64,000 bases of DNA from Amoebidium appalachense (GCA_963693365.1 CAVNZM010000002.1:9052001-9116000); one strand, 5' to 3'. Shown: positions 1 to 10,538, counted from the stretch's first letter. Made by a program: numbers and translations. The notes: generated from the letters alone by a model not told the origin.

Positions 1-152
1 AACTGTACTTCTTCAGCCAAACTCGTTCGTGATGTCAGAATAAATAATGCCGTAATGATATCTCACTCACTCCTTAGTTCTATTTTTAGGTGTTTTTGGT
101 CTTTGTTAGAGAGATCTGTGTAAATACGTGTGTTTCTTAGTCACTTGGCTAT

Positions 153-409
153 CTAACACCTACCACCTACTGAGGCGGTGTCTCCCTTTTCTTTTCTTTT
201 TCTTTTTTCTTTTTTTTTTTTTTTTTTGCAAAAAAGGATAACACGTACTGACGTGTTGCCGCACGTGCGACGTTATACATCTACTTGTGGCGGCAACACG
301 CCTAGCACGTGCTGACGTGTTGCCGCACGTGCGACGTTATACATCTACTTCTTTTTGCAAAAAAAGAAAGAAAAAAAAAAAAGGGAGACACCGCCTCAGT
401 AGGTGGTAG
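153..409. mobile_element. MITE-like element with 30-bp terminal inverted repeats
   Basis: Bases 160-190 (starting CTACCACCTACTGAGG) are the reverse complement of about 379-409, giving near-perfect terminal inverted repeats. The 9-bp word cttggctat lies at 144-152 and again at 410-418. On the right it touches the repeat; on the left 7 bp (ctaacac) intervene, which may be a small duplication of the element end. The interior holds T-rich and A-rich stretches and two direct copies of a roughly 50-bp GC-rich segment (about 242-292 and 303-352). There is no transposase, so the element is non-autonomous. A 9-bp duplication is typical of Mutator-like elements; that assignment is inferred. Confidence 0.75.
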
Positions 410-619
410 CTTGGCTATGCGTCCGGCTATCCGGGCTCCGATTATGGCCACTAGGGCTCGCACCGTTGTTAGCTCCGATTGGCTAGCTACGCACCACAAC
501 TTGAGTGGTGCATTTTGATCAAACCAATAGAAGAAGTTCTTTTGAATTGCGTTTAACAGCCAATGATAATACAGTATATCTAGCTTTATTTGGTTATCTG
601 GCCTCCACCGTTCCTACCC

Positions 620-663
<44 letters not shown>

Positions 664-722
664 AAAAAAACAAAACGTTCAACACCGGCACACACACCAC
701 GAGTGCACATACACAACCACAT

Positions 723-782
<60 letters not shown>

Positions 783-1235
783 ACACACACACCCACACAC
801 ACACCCACCCACACACACACACAGACACACACACGCATTGTGCGGCCTGCACACGTGCACGCCACACGTGCACATGTACATGTAAACGCGTTCCAAACCA
901 TTCGCGCGTGTGTCGACCACGACAAACACACAACAGACACGTGCACTACGCGTGCATATGTATGCATACATACACGCGTACGTGCACACGAACTACGGTA
1001 TGTATTACGATCACATGTATACGCGCGTCACAGTGCACGCACACCTGCTGTGCTTGATCAAGTACATGTGCACCCCCGTGCACACGATGCGCATGCACAT
1101 CCACACACACATCATGTGACACATATGGGAACATGAACACACACGAACACACACGGACGTGCGCGCACACATACACACACGGCACACTACACACACACAC
1201 ACACCGTGGCACATACACCGGTACACGGCACACGT

Positions 1236-1275
<40 letters not shown>

Positions 1276-1370
1276 ACACGCACAGTCACACGTACTTACA
1301 CCAGCGCAGACACGCACACACACACACACGCATGCACTGCACAAGTTCACATGTACACATACACGTACAA

Positions 1371-1433
<63 letters not shown>

Positions 1434-1877
1434 CAGTCGCGTGCTCCCACACAAACCGGTATAAAAGCAAGGAGTTTGTGTCAAAGGGTTTTATAAAATA
1501 TTCGCTGAGCCTTTATTATTGATCTTGCAAAACCTGTGCTCTTATATCTTCCTGTCTTCTGTGGGCCAGAAGCACAATTGCATCCTCTCGGTGCTTCTTT
1601 CCCCAGCCCAGACGTGCCGTGTTTATGATAGCCAAGAATTGAAAGTACCACTGCACGTTTATTTACGGGGAGCGGATTTTTAAAGATTACGAATGTGGCC
1701 TGAGCAAGTGTACCATTGCTACTCGGTACATGTATCAAAAATGCATGTTTTAGATCGAAACAAATCTTCGGGAACTGTTTGTAAATACCCACTAAAAGAG
1801 TGAGCACCAGATATGGTTAAAATTCTACATGTCTCGGACAAATACCTACATAAACAAACATAATAATATCAGCTATT
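410..1877. repeat. Non-genic: poly(C), (AC)n and (ACGC)n microsatellites, then unique sequence
   Basis: A poly(C) run at about 623-661 passes directly into poly(A). It is followed by (AC)n blocks to about 1340 and (ACGC)n at about 1372-1432. The His/Thr and Cys/Val reading frames here are repeat translations, not genes. 1480-1877 is unique sequence and probably the 3' flank of the minus-strand RBR gene. A TTTATT at 1512-1517 would read AATAAA on that strand. Confidence 0.8.
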
Positions 1878-2592
1878 TCAATAATAGCGTGCGCACTTGG
1901 GTGGCCTACCCTTGTTCATCTGGTGCTGCCTAAGGCTTTGAGGATTAATAAACGTGCGCCCACAACAATAATACACATCATGATCGGCATTATACAGGTG
2001 GTCTTCCAGATCCTCAAACGAACCGAAAACAGCAGGGCAATAGCGGCACTTCCGATTATGCAAATCGTTGAAAAATCCATTGGGCAACCGGATTCTCCCT
2101 GCCCGTGCGTCTTTCAACACCCCATAAAGATCCAACTCCTGCGAATGGATTGTCATGTCGGGTTCTGGTGCCGGGGTCCGGGGTGGGGGTTGTTGTTGTG
2201 GCATAGGTGGGGGGTGTCTTGGAAAATTTATGTTGTTCTGTTGGGGTGGACGGAATTGTAGTTGCGGTGCCACGGGCATCTGAAAGTTAAGAATGTTATT
2301 GTTCATGGGCGCATTATAGCGGTATTGCATTTGTGGCACGGGTGGACGCGGATTGTAGAAATTGGGGTTAGCAAGGCCTGCGTTCAAACCGCTCCAGCCG
2401 TATTGATATCCTTCCTCGTGATCATTATCATCTTCATCATCTTTATGTCCATAGGCCACAGCTGCACCCCGGAACCCCGTGTGAATTCTGTTCCGTTGGT
2501 CGTGTGTCCAAGTACGCCACACTACATCGGTAGCAAAACCCCGTGCCGCATTTGCACGTGACAAACTTGCAACTGTCTGCACTCTTCTCCAC
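1878..2592 (-). pseudogene. RBR exon 4: RING2 plus Pro/Gln-rich tail with C2H2-like fingers
   Basis: RING2 (CKCGTGFCYRC, ending HGVPGCSC) continues in phase from exon 3 and would stop at TAA 2443-2445. A +1 shift near 2458 opens a further 190-odd codons: an acidic stretch, a Pro/Gln/Asn-rich low-complexity region, then CRYC...H...H and a second CC...H finger-like unit, ending at TGA 1878-1880. The tail is not repeat-derived and looks like real coding sequence, so the frame was probably lost recently. Confidence 0.65.
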
Positions 2593-2990
2593 CTGCAAAC
2601 ATGTACTCCGTCAGTACTACCGAGTCGAAGATGAATGTGTTTATTGTTAGCCCAGAGTAGGGATGAGACACCCAACCCTAATTCTGGGATAAGCCAAGGG
2701 TGTGGGGCTGGACAGGTTGGCTGCCGAGGAACCTTACACGAGAATGCTCGCGTACATTTATGCTTGCATGTGTGCATGTGGGGGGAAAGACAAGGATGCG
2801 GGGGGATGTGCACGTGTGTGCCGAGGTGGTGGTGGTGGTGGTGGTGGGGGGGGGGGGGATCTTGGGATAGGGGGGGTGGAGAGGGAGAGGGGGGGGGGGG
2901 GGGGAGGGGGGGGAGGGGGGAGGAAGGGGGAGGAGACGGGGGGCATTTCCGTTTTTGTCAAAAAGCAGCCTTCGAGTATCTAGAAGACCA

Positions 2991-3142
2991 TGGTCGAACC
3001 CAGCTACCTATTGCCGAATGCAGCGGGTATATACGGCCCCCATGGCTACAAATGAGGGAGCGCCGGTGGTCGAACCCAGCTACCTATTGCCGAATGCAGC
3101 GGGTATATACGGTCCCCATGGCTACAAGTGAGGGAGCGCCGG
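2991..3142. repeat. Two 76-bp tandem units
   Basis: Units 2991-3066 and 3067-3142 differ at about two positions. Each starts TGGTCGAACCCAGC, which resembles a pol III B box but has no partner A box that I can see. They lie in RBR intron 3. Confidence 0.85.
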
Positions 3143-3467
3143 AAAAGGAGGGGAGGGAAGAAGGGAGTGAAGGAGAGAGAGGGATAAGGTAATGCATGCA
3201 TAGCCAGCGGATGGTGCGGAGGGGGGCTGGGGGGCGAAGGGGGGGGGGGGGGGGACGAAGGGGCCGGAGTCGACCACGATGAAGAAACATGACATGAGGA
3301 AGGCCGGCTACGTAAATGATATAGAGAAGGGAATGTCAGGAGCAAAGATGGGGAATGAACCGGAATTTCATTTCTTTCTAATCCTCCCCCCCCCCCGGCA
3401 TCCCTAAGCCAACAGAAGGAGGTCACGGAGGACAGAGAAAGAGGGGAACATCACAACCAGAATCATC

Positions 3468-3470
<3 letters not shown>

Positions 3471-3503
<33 letters not shown>

Positions 3504-3771
3504 GCCAACATACATTTATATGATTATCCCCCTCCCACATTCCCGCTCCTTCATACAAACACAAACACACGCTAATACCCATTCCCATGCCCCTCCCCCC
3601 CCAAACACAAACATGCTAATACCCATTCCCATGCCCCTCCCCCCCCCCCCCCCCTCCCCCCCTCCCCCCCCCCCCCCCCCCCTCTCCCCTCCTGCAGGGC
3701 CCCCTTCCACACCCACCTACTCACTCACCGACTCATTGACAGCACACAAACGAAGCACACACATGCACACA

Positions 3772-3819
<48 letters not shown>

Positions 3820-3988
3820 CCCACACCCACCCACCCACCCACCCACCCACACAGACACAAACCACAGGCACACACACACATGCACACATACATGCACACA
3901 CACGCACACACACACTCTCGCACTCACACACGCACGCACACACACACACACACACACACGAAGGCGCGCGCGCGCGCACTCACACACG

Positions 3989-4073
<85 letters not shown>

Positions 4074-4090
4074 TCACACACACACACCAA
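3471..4090. repeat. Poly(C), (ACGC)n, (ACCC)n and (AC)n block in RBR intron 3
   Basis: A compound microsatellite that ends 8 bp short of the exon 3 donor (sense strand GTACGT then (TG)n). Long Cys/Val and His/Thr frames here are repeat translation. Confidence 0.85.
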
Positions 4091-4097
4091 CACGTAC

Positions 4098-4278
4098 CAT
4101 TTCAACGCATTTTGCGCATGCCTTCCACTGCTGGTTCCTTGCCAGCCTCAGCAGCGCCGCATCGGCCGGCTTGAGTCTGATCTCCGGCGGCAGGGCCATA
4201 AAGTCGGCACACGTCAGGCCCTTGCCACGGCACCTTGCACTGCACACACGACATGCGCTTGCACTCAAAACACTCAAC
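4098..4278 (-). pseudogene. RBR exon 3: IBR zinc ligands and linker to RING2
   Basis: The first half reads VECFECKRMSCVQCKVPW; the second half, in the +1 frame, reads GLTCADFMALPPEIRLKPAD and so on to CAKCVEM. IBR domains carry Trp-His at the switch point. Here the codon after Trp is CAA, consistent with loss of 2 nt that removed the conserved zinc-ligand histidine. The donor is GTACGT, followed at once by a (TG)n run. Confidence 0.7.
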
Positions 4279-4441
4279 CTGCAGGCAGGTAAACAAATTA
4301 TGTTGCATGTAGATGGCATGGGTGGTCGTGTGAACAGGAATTGGGGAGGGGTGGGGGGGTGGGGGGAAGGAAAGGGAGGAGGAGAGGAAGGGGGTAGTTG
4401 GGGAGGGGGGAGGGGCAGAAAGAAAGCAGAGGCTTTTCTCT

Positions 4442-4474
<33 letters not shown>

Positions 4475-4650
4475 GGGTGGGGTGGGGTGGGGGGAGGGGG
4501 GGGGTTGTATTACAGGTGCCAAATCTGGAAACGGTTCCTGTGTATGTGGTTGTGGTACTCCTTGTAGCAGCAAAAGGGTTGGAAATGAGTATATCTACCA
4601 CACCGGGCCAAAGTGGGGAGGGGAGGGGGGGGGGGGGGGGGGGGGGGGGG

Positions 4651-4772
4651 TTTGAATGCGGAACACGGTACGAAGTACGCATACACGAAGGACACATGCA
4701 AAGGCAAACATTCAAGCATGCAACATAGCCATGCGCGCAGTATGCGTCATAAGCAGAGCCCATCCTCAGGGA
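4651..4772 (-). mobile_element. Poly(C)-tailed short interspersed repeat, copy M1
   Basis: Read on the minus strand it runs from TGAGGATGGGCTCTGC to GCATTCAAA and then into the long C run (plus-strand G run 4623-4650). It matches the 3' part of the fuller copies at 42764 and 48562. Confidence 0.75.
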
Positions 4773-4783
4773 GGGCTCAGGGG

Positions 4784-4818
<35 letters not shown>

Positions 4819-5169
4819 ATAGCTGTATTAAATATTCTTTTCCCGTCCAACTATCCTGTGCCTAATCGTGTGTGCATGCATTCAGCGTGTGCACACCGTT
4901 CGATCGTCACTGAGGCAGCCAAATAGTGAAGGTGGAAGGGTCGCAAACCAACTCCCCCTCCCCCTCCCCCCTCCCTTCCTTCCCACACACACACACACAT
5001 ACAAATACACTCCTACACACACGCGAAACCTACATCTCCCCTTCCCCCCCCCCCCATACACACACACACACACCCGAACCAACACCCACACGCTTGATTC
5101 GAAGACAATCATCCAGCTCAACACAAAAGGTACAAACGCAGGACGGGAAGAGGGAGGGGGAGGGGGGGG

Positions 5170-5303
5170 TTTGAATGCGGAACACAGTACGAAGTACGCA
5201 TACACGATGAGAAGCATGGTGCAGGACACATGCAAAGGCAAACATTCAAGTATGCAACATCAGCCGTGCGCACAGTATGCGTCATAAGCAGAGCCCATCC
5301 TCC
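5170..5303 (-). mobile_element. Poly(C)-tailed short interspersed repeat, copy M2
   Basis: Same 3' module as M1, including the TTTGAATGCGGAACAC end (plus-strand view) abutting a G run, and the GCAGAGCCCATCCTC start. Confidence 0.75.
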
Positions 5304-5316
5304 GGGGGGGGGGGGG

Positions 5317-5662
5317 TTGAATGCGGTATACAGTATACAATGACGATGCACAACGAATGGAACATAAAACATGGGAAGAGAGCAACATATAGCAGGCAGG
5401 CAAAAGCAAAAGGCAGCATAAAGCGAGAATACAACACAAACAGAGGGAAGGGGGTGGGAGGGGGATGTGACAGAGGGGCAGAGAACACGAAAAACATGCC
5501 AGCAAAGTAAGTCGCAGAAGGAAAACAGTCCCAACAACAGATAAGTGAAAGCCAAAAGCATAGCGCCCGGGGGGAGGGTGGGTGAAGGGTTGGATGTGGT
5601 ACACAGTATACAGTGACGATACAAACGTATGGAACACAACACATGGAAGAGAGCAACATCTA
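5317..5662 (-). mobile_element. Poly(C)-tailed repeat, divergent copies M3 and M4
   Basis: Two diverged copies (about 5317-5440 and 5590-5662) share GTATACAGTATACA-type ends and an AACATATAGCAGGC-like word. They resemble the subfamily at 17646. Each abuts a G run on the plus strand. Confidence 0.55.
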
Positions 5663-5671
5663 GTTACGCGC

Positions 5672-5764
<93 letters not shown>

Positions 5765-5767
5765 TGC

Positions 5768-5818
<51 letters not shown>

Positions 5819-5866
5819 TGTGTGTTGGTTGGTGTCTGTGTGTGTTTGTGTCTGTGTCTGTGTGTG

Positions 5867-5924
<58 letters not shown>

Positions 5925-6030
5925 GTGCGTCCGTGTGTGTGTGCATATGAGTGTGTGTTGTGAGTGTGTGTGTGTATGTGTGTGTCTGTGTTGTGTCCGT
6001 GTGTTGTGTCAGTGTATGTCTGTTCAGTAA
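5672..6030. repeat. (TG)n microsatellite, about 350 bp
   Basis: Nearly pure TG repeat with a few TGCG and TTTG interruptions, in RBR intron 2. Confidence 0.95.
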
Positions 6031-6118
6031 CTGCAAGTGGTTTTTGCATGAACATGTCTTCTTGTGTGTGCTGTGTGCAGAAGTGAGGAAGAAAGGGGGG
6101 GGGGGGGGGGGGGGGGGG

Positions 6119-6204
6119 TAATGCGGTATACAGTACACAGTGAAGATGCACAACGAATGGAACACAACATGGAAGAGCGCAACATATAGCAGGTAGGCAA
6201 AAGG
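6119..6204 (-). mobile_element. Poly(C)-tailed repeat, copy M5
   Basis: Starts at the G run 6095-6118 with ATGCGGTATACAGTACAC and carries the same GCAACATATAGCAGG word as M3 at its other end, where it meets a second G run. Confidence 0.55.
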
Positions 6205-6328
6205 GGGGGGGGGGGGGTAGCAATAAAACCAGCTCGAACAGATTCCCCTTCAGTCCACCTCCTCCCCCCCCCTCTCCCCCCGGCAGGACACAGCAAGAAG
6301 TGTGCAAGGGAGAGAGGGGGAGAAGAGG

Positions 6329-6350
6329 GGGGGGGGGGGGGGGGGAGGGG

Positions 6351-6417
<67 letters not shown>

Positions 6418-6442
6418 GGGGGGGGGGAGGGAGAGGGGGAGG

Positions 6443-6503
<61 letters not shown>

Positions 6504-6534
6504 GGGGGGGGGGGGGGGGGGGGAGGGGAGGGGG

Positions 6535-6560
<26 letters not shown>
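6329..6560. repeat. Alternating poly(G) and (GA)n block
   Basis: Three G runs of about 20 separated by (GA)n blocks of 40-60 bp. On the sense strand of the RBR gene this is C-rich and CT-rich. Confidence 0.9.
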
Positions 6561-6568
<8 letters not shown>

Positions 6569-6988
6569 CGGGGAATAGAGGAACAAATGTGTTTTTATGT
6601 GCAGTTTACCGCATGGTACTTGCACAGAAGAATACCCCAGGTTTGATAAAAAATGGGGGTCTCTCCAAAAGATGCATGTGTGGGTGTCTAAATGAGTATA
6701 TGGGTGCGTGTGTGGCTACCTATAAGGGGGAGGGGGGGGGGGGGGGGGGGGTTTCAAGGAACCAATAAGGAGACAGTCAGCAGATGAAGTGCGGGGAAGA
6801 CCATGGGACGAAGAGCAGGGGGAAGGGGGCAGAGGCCGGAGGCAAAGCAAGCGAGGGGGACAGAAGAGGCCGAGGGAGAAGGAGGTGGGGAAGGGGGGAG
6901 GTTGGGGGGGGGGGGGGGGGGGGGGAGGGGGGGGGACAGGTAGGGGCGCGACCCACATACACCATAATGGCATGACCATCCCGCCCAC

Positions 6989-7154
6989 CTTGTATTCGTC
7001 TGCAGAGCCAACCCGTCCAGGCTCAAAGTCAAACACGGCCTTACAGTTATCGTACGCACAGAAGTGCTGCTGCTGCATAAACCGGCTTTTTGATGTCGAG
7101 CTGCTGAAGGAGATTGAAAACATCCCCACAGCCAGCAAGCAGCGAAGAACACTC
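6989..7154 (-). pseudogene. RBR exon 2: RING1-IBR linker and start of IBR
   Basis: After the acceptor CTTGCAG, the frame that opens ECSSLLAGCGDVFNLL looks like a normal RBR linker but ends in a stop. The neighbouring frame supplies QQQHFCAYDNCKAVFDFE, the first IBR zinc pair. The switch falls in or beside the CAG repeat at 7065-7076. The exon ends DEYK before GTGGGC and joins exon 3 in phase 0. Confidence 0.6.
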
Positions 7155-7841
7155 CTGCAAGGACAAATTGTCAGAGAAGCATACTACGGAAGGGACTCCG
7201 AAACTGCTTTGTATATAATGTCTGTTTTTTTTTTCTCGTGAAATGGTAGGCAACAAGTGCTATGACTCCCCCCTCCTCCATCCGGCCCTTTTCTATCCCC
7301 CTCCCCCCCCCCCCACCCCCTTCCCCCCCCCCCCCCCCACCCCACCCCTCCTGGCTTTCCTTTCCTCCGTCTCCTTTACTCTCATTCAACCGCTTCTATC
7401 CCTTGCCCTCCCCACACCACAGCATGGCCGACTCCGTGTGTTTTCGTCTGTCCAGCCGATATAAAGAAGAAGGGACAGGGATTACATGTCGGGGGAAATG
7501 GGGGAAGGAGTCAGAGGAAAAGGGGGGGGGGAGGGGGGGGGGGCCACGCTTGAATCAGAACTAACGGTCTCCTGTCGTTAAAGCTTATGCACACTCACAG
7601 CAAATATACATACAGAACAGTCACTCATCTCCCTATCTTTCCCACTCTCTGCCCACATCCCTCACTTCGCTGCTGGTGCAGACAGATTTCCTATTATGCC
7701 ACATCAAGAACCCTTCTCCCTTGGCACGTAGAGTTATAAGCATAACACAGCCACCCGCAGACAGATTTTTTCATACTCCTCACAACATAATAAAACCGTG
7801 ATGACAACTGTGTCACACACCCACCTCAAAGGTCATGTTAC

Positions 7842-8369
7842 CCTTGCAGATTGTCGTAGGTCAACGAATAGGGTACACCCTCGCCTTCACCTTTCCGATG
7901 AAATAGTTCCGCAAGCACACAGAACAATAACTGTCTCTACATCCCAACCTCACAAGCTCAAAGTCGGCGTTTCCCTCGAGACATACGGGGCAATCCTGAG
8001 ACACTTTATCTTTGCCATGTGCACGTTGCGGTAAAAGCCCCTGTGCTTTCGCATCGTTTCGCACAAGCTTCTCCAATTCTTGGTTGAGTTGCTCTGTAGT
8101 CTTATCTTGGTTTTCTGGTTTTGCCAACAGATTCGCGAGTATTTCATTTTTTCTCTCAGCCAGAACCCTGGCCTGTTCTCTCGCCGCACTCTCAGAGAAG
8201 TGGTAGAGCTTTTGCCTTGGCTAAACATCTCGGGGAATATTTCGCTTTCAAGCCGACCGCTTACTCCCAGCTCTTGCAGCTGTATGCGTAAGGCCGACGG
8301 ATACGCCAGATCCGGCTTCGTTGTGAAAAATAACTCCCACAACAAGTAGCTCTCGACCACTGCTTGCCA
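7842..8369 (-). pseudogene. RBR exon 1: N-terminal region and RING1
   Basis: The upstream half reads ESYLLWELFFTTKPDLAY and continues to FPEMFSQGK. The frame then moves by -1 near 8215 into a helical segment (SESAAREQARVLAERKNEI) that leads to RING1, CPVC through CSVCLRNYF. The position normally held by the RING1 histidine is aspartate. The expected closing pair of RING1 (C-x4-C) reads stop-PTTIC, the stop being TGA at 7861-7863. The acceptor is taken as CACACAG before 8369 and the donor as GTAACA below 7842; that donor leaves phase 1, which does not fit exon 2. Any exon further upstream is unknown. Confidence 0.55.
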
Positions 8370-8405
8370 CTGTGTGCTAGCTTGGCCTCAAAAGTACCAC
8401 AGCTG

Positions 8406-8655
8406 CACAGGTTGACCGATAGCCGGTTCTTTCTCTTATTTTTTTCGCGTGTGTACATATGTAGGCCATGTATAGTGTCGGACGCCGTAGAGTAACCCCC
8501 TCTGAGATGCTGGGGCTCAATCGCGCACATACGTGCCACGCGTACGGTGGCTGCGGTATCACCAATATGGAGGGGTATGACGTCATCAGCCGCCTTAAAG
8601 CCCCGAAAATGACGTAATTCTAGCGCACGCGCACACACACACAAACACACACACA

Positions 8656-8698
<43 letters not shown>

Positions 8699-8729
8699 CC
8701 AGCTGATACCGAGTGTCCCAGGGGAGCCC

Positions 8730-8778
<49 letters not shown>

Positions 8779-8980
8779 GGGGAACCCCACCTAATTGATT
8801 TCTCCTTGTAGTCTTTATGGTGTCTCGTAGAGAAAGTAAACCCTGATATAGCCTATACTATAGTCATCACCCGACATCTATGTACGTGATCATGATATAC
8901 CGCTGAGGGGATATTCCGAGCAAAACCCCCCCCATACCTGAGACTGGTTTCTCTTTGCCTCGAGTAAACAGCGTAAACCC
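8406..8980 (+). mobile_element. Short element with a LINE-A 3' end and an unrelated 5' part
   Basis: From TAGCGCACGCGCAC at about 8617 to 8980, the sequence is nearly identical to the LINE-A 3'UTR at 21811-22170: (AC)n, CAGCTGATACCGAGTG, poly(A), then a 200-bp unique tail ending GTAAACCC(C). The first 211 bp (8406-8616) do not match LINE-A and contain no ORF. The word ccacagctg occurs at 8397-8405 and 8981-8989, so the whole unit looks like one retroposition event. Confidence 0.75.
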
Positions 8981-9039
8981 CCACAGCTGTTTATTAATAG
9001 AAAATTTGCTTTTGACTGGATTTATTCGACGGAAAGATA

Positions 9040-9429
9040 TTGTGTGGGGGGCGGTTTACTCGCGGCTGCATATCTATCAATAAATGCAACCTGTTAGCTA
9101 ATGTATTAGAACCGGAGGTTGTTGGCGGTTTTATTCTCTTTTCTTCCTCTCTTCCTCAATATATCCGTTTTAAGATGACTATCCTAGATCACCTTATTAA
9201 TGCTGCACAGTATGATATTGTGATCCGGTGCCTTAACTTTCTTTCGGGGCTACCGATGCTAGCCTCTGCTTACCCATAATATGTAATAGGGGTGTCATAT
9301 ACTACGATGGCGCTCATTGTTGCCTAGCATGTACATATGTCACTGGCTGCATTTGATTGGCTGTGCTGGAAAACTCGAATGTGGCTGGGCCTCCGGCAGT
9401 GTCCACGCAATAAAAAGTGTGTAAACCCC
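9040..9429 (+). mobile_element. LINE-B 3' fragment
   Basis: An open frame ends MTILDHLINAAQYDIVIRCLNFL, similar in spacing and residues to the extreme C terminus of the LINE-A protein (NILDFILNTRNYDLFIRCIDWL). It is followed by about 150 bp of 3'UTR ending CAATAAAAAGTGTGTAAACCCC at 9429. The 5' boundary is uncertain and no target duplication was found. Confidence 0.55.
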
Positions 9430-9664
9430 TTTCATATATGGCAAATTTACCATTTTCTACAATTTCGAGTTTCTGACCATGATTTTAGATTGTATATTTT
9501 TTTTTGGCTCTTGTATATATTTGGCTATCTCATGGGGGGCTCCAGGCCCCGCGCAGTGTTTGCAGCCTATTGCGTTATCCAGCACGGCCTACTACACAGC
9601 AACCCCTACAAGCACAATACATACGTGGGAAATGCTGCAACTATCATCACTCAGGTGACCGGAC

Positions 9665-9771
9665 TAGTAGTGTGTGTGTGTGTATGTGTGTGTGTGTGTG
9701 TGTGTGTGAGTGTGTGTGCGTGTGTGTGAGTGTGTGTGCGTGTGTGTGTGTGGGTGTGAGTGAGTGAGTGA

Positions 9772-9809
<38 letters not shown>

Positions 9810-9862
9810 GTACATATGTGTTGACATGTGGGTGCATGTGTGTGTGTGTGGGCGCGCGCGCG
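9665..9862. repeat. (TG)n / (TGAG)n microsatellite
   Basis: TG repeat with TGAG interruptions and a short (GC)n patch at the right end. Confidence 0.9.
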
Positions 9863-9977
9863 CAGCGCGTAATTGTGTGCCGTGCGTGCGTGCGGGAGAG
9901 GGTGTGCATGCATATGCATGTGCATTACCAGTTCTACGAGCCCGAGCGTCTTTTATCGAACAACTCCTCTTTTCCAG

Positions 9978-10100
9978 GCTAGCGCTACTCTTGAGGCATA
10001 GAACAACGGCCACAAGCATGTATGCTTTGGGTCTACTGGATTATCTAGGTGGCACGGGTTCGAACCTTGGTGCGCCAACTTTTTTTTTTTTTTTTTTTTA
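9978..10100 (+). other. tRNA-like remnant with B box and T run
   Basis: GGGTTCGAACC at 10057-10067 is a good pol III B box / T-arm loop, and a long T run begins at 10080. A TAGCGCTAC-like A box lies about 75 bp upstream. The acceptor 3' strand (GGTGCGCC) finds no clear partner, so this is not called as a tRNA gene. A tRNA-derived retroposon head is possible. Confidence 0.25.
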
Positions 10101-10125
10101 CGTTCGCATTTATTTTATTTTATTT

Positions 10126-10167
<42 letters not shown>

Positions 10168-10496
10168 CCGAGCACATCTCCTGCAAGCTCTTGAAGGGAT
10201 ACGTCGATTGCAGTAGATATTATTAAATTTGCATGCGTAGTTTAGGAGATACAAGAGGTACAAAAATGATGACGTCACCAGCCGCCTATTTTGGCCAAAA
10301 TTTCTATGAGCACATCAATAAAGTCATAATAAATAAATAAAAATTCGCAACGAGAAAAAAATATTTTTGGCATTTTCGGAAATTTTGAAACGTGCCTTGG
10401 TAGCCCTCGATGAGACGCTTCTAAAAATGCAGTTTACGCCCCAGCGTAGCAATTTCCCGATCCCCCATGATCGTCGATTTGATTCTAAGATCTAAA

Positions 10497-10528
10497 GTGT
10501 CCACGCAATAAAAAAGTGTGTAAACCCC
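10497..10528 (+). mobile_element. 32-bp LINE-B insertion (extreme 5' truncation)
   Basis: The 32 bp match the last 31 bp of the LINE-B copy ending at 9429, apart from one extra A in the A run. They are flanked by a perfect 10-bp duplication, aagatctaaa, at 10487-10496 and 10529-10538. Confidence 0.8.
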
Positions 10529-10538
10529 AAGATCTAAA

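Larger units (their letters stand above)
1878..8369 (-). pseudogene. RBR (RING-IBR-RING2) E3 ubiquitin ligase-like gene with several frame breaks
   Basis: Four exons are visible on the minus strand: 8369-7842 (RING1), 7154-6989 (start of IBR), 4278-4098 (rest of IBR) and 2592-1878 (RING2 and tail). Zinc-ligand spacing identifies the family: CPVC...CRDSYCSVC for RING1, CAYDNC and CFECKRMSCVQC for the IBR, and CKCGTGFCYRC for RING2. RBR ligases accept ubiquitin on a RING2 cysteine before passing it to a substrate. The linker LKPADAALLRLARNQQW and the exon 3/4 junction are in phase. The frame nevertheless changes near 8215, 7070, 4222 and 2458, an in-frame TGA (7861-7863) sits where a RING1 cysteine is expected, and the exon 1/2 phases do not match. 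An unprocessed pseudogene is the simplest reading. Sequencing error is less likely because the other three genes have no breaks. Confidence 0.75.

Noticed and set aside
2990-3145. CRISPR-like array
   Set aside because: Only two adjacent 76-bp units without spacers, in a eukaryotic intron.
7066-7085. A 10-nt micro-intron (GTTTATGCAG) that would repair the RBR exon 2 frame
   Set aside because: It fits GT-AG and the arithmetic, but is far too short for spliceosomal removal, and no comparable device repairs the other breaks.
7861-7863. TGA at a RING1 cysteine position read as selenocysteine or recoded Cys
   Set aside because: The same gene has several frame shifts, so a nonsense mutation is simpler. 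No SECIS-like structure was identified, and nothing in the other three genes suggests a reassigned TGA; two of them end properly at TGA or TAG.
9978-10080. A tRNA gene
   Set aside because: The B box is good, but the acceptor stem does not pair and the length is about 100 nt without a clear anticodon arm.
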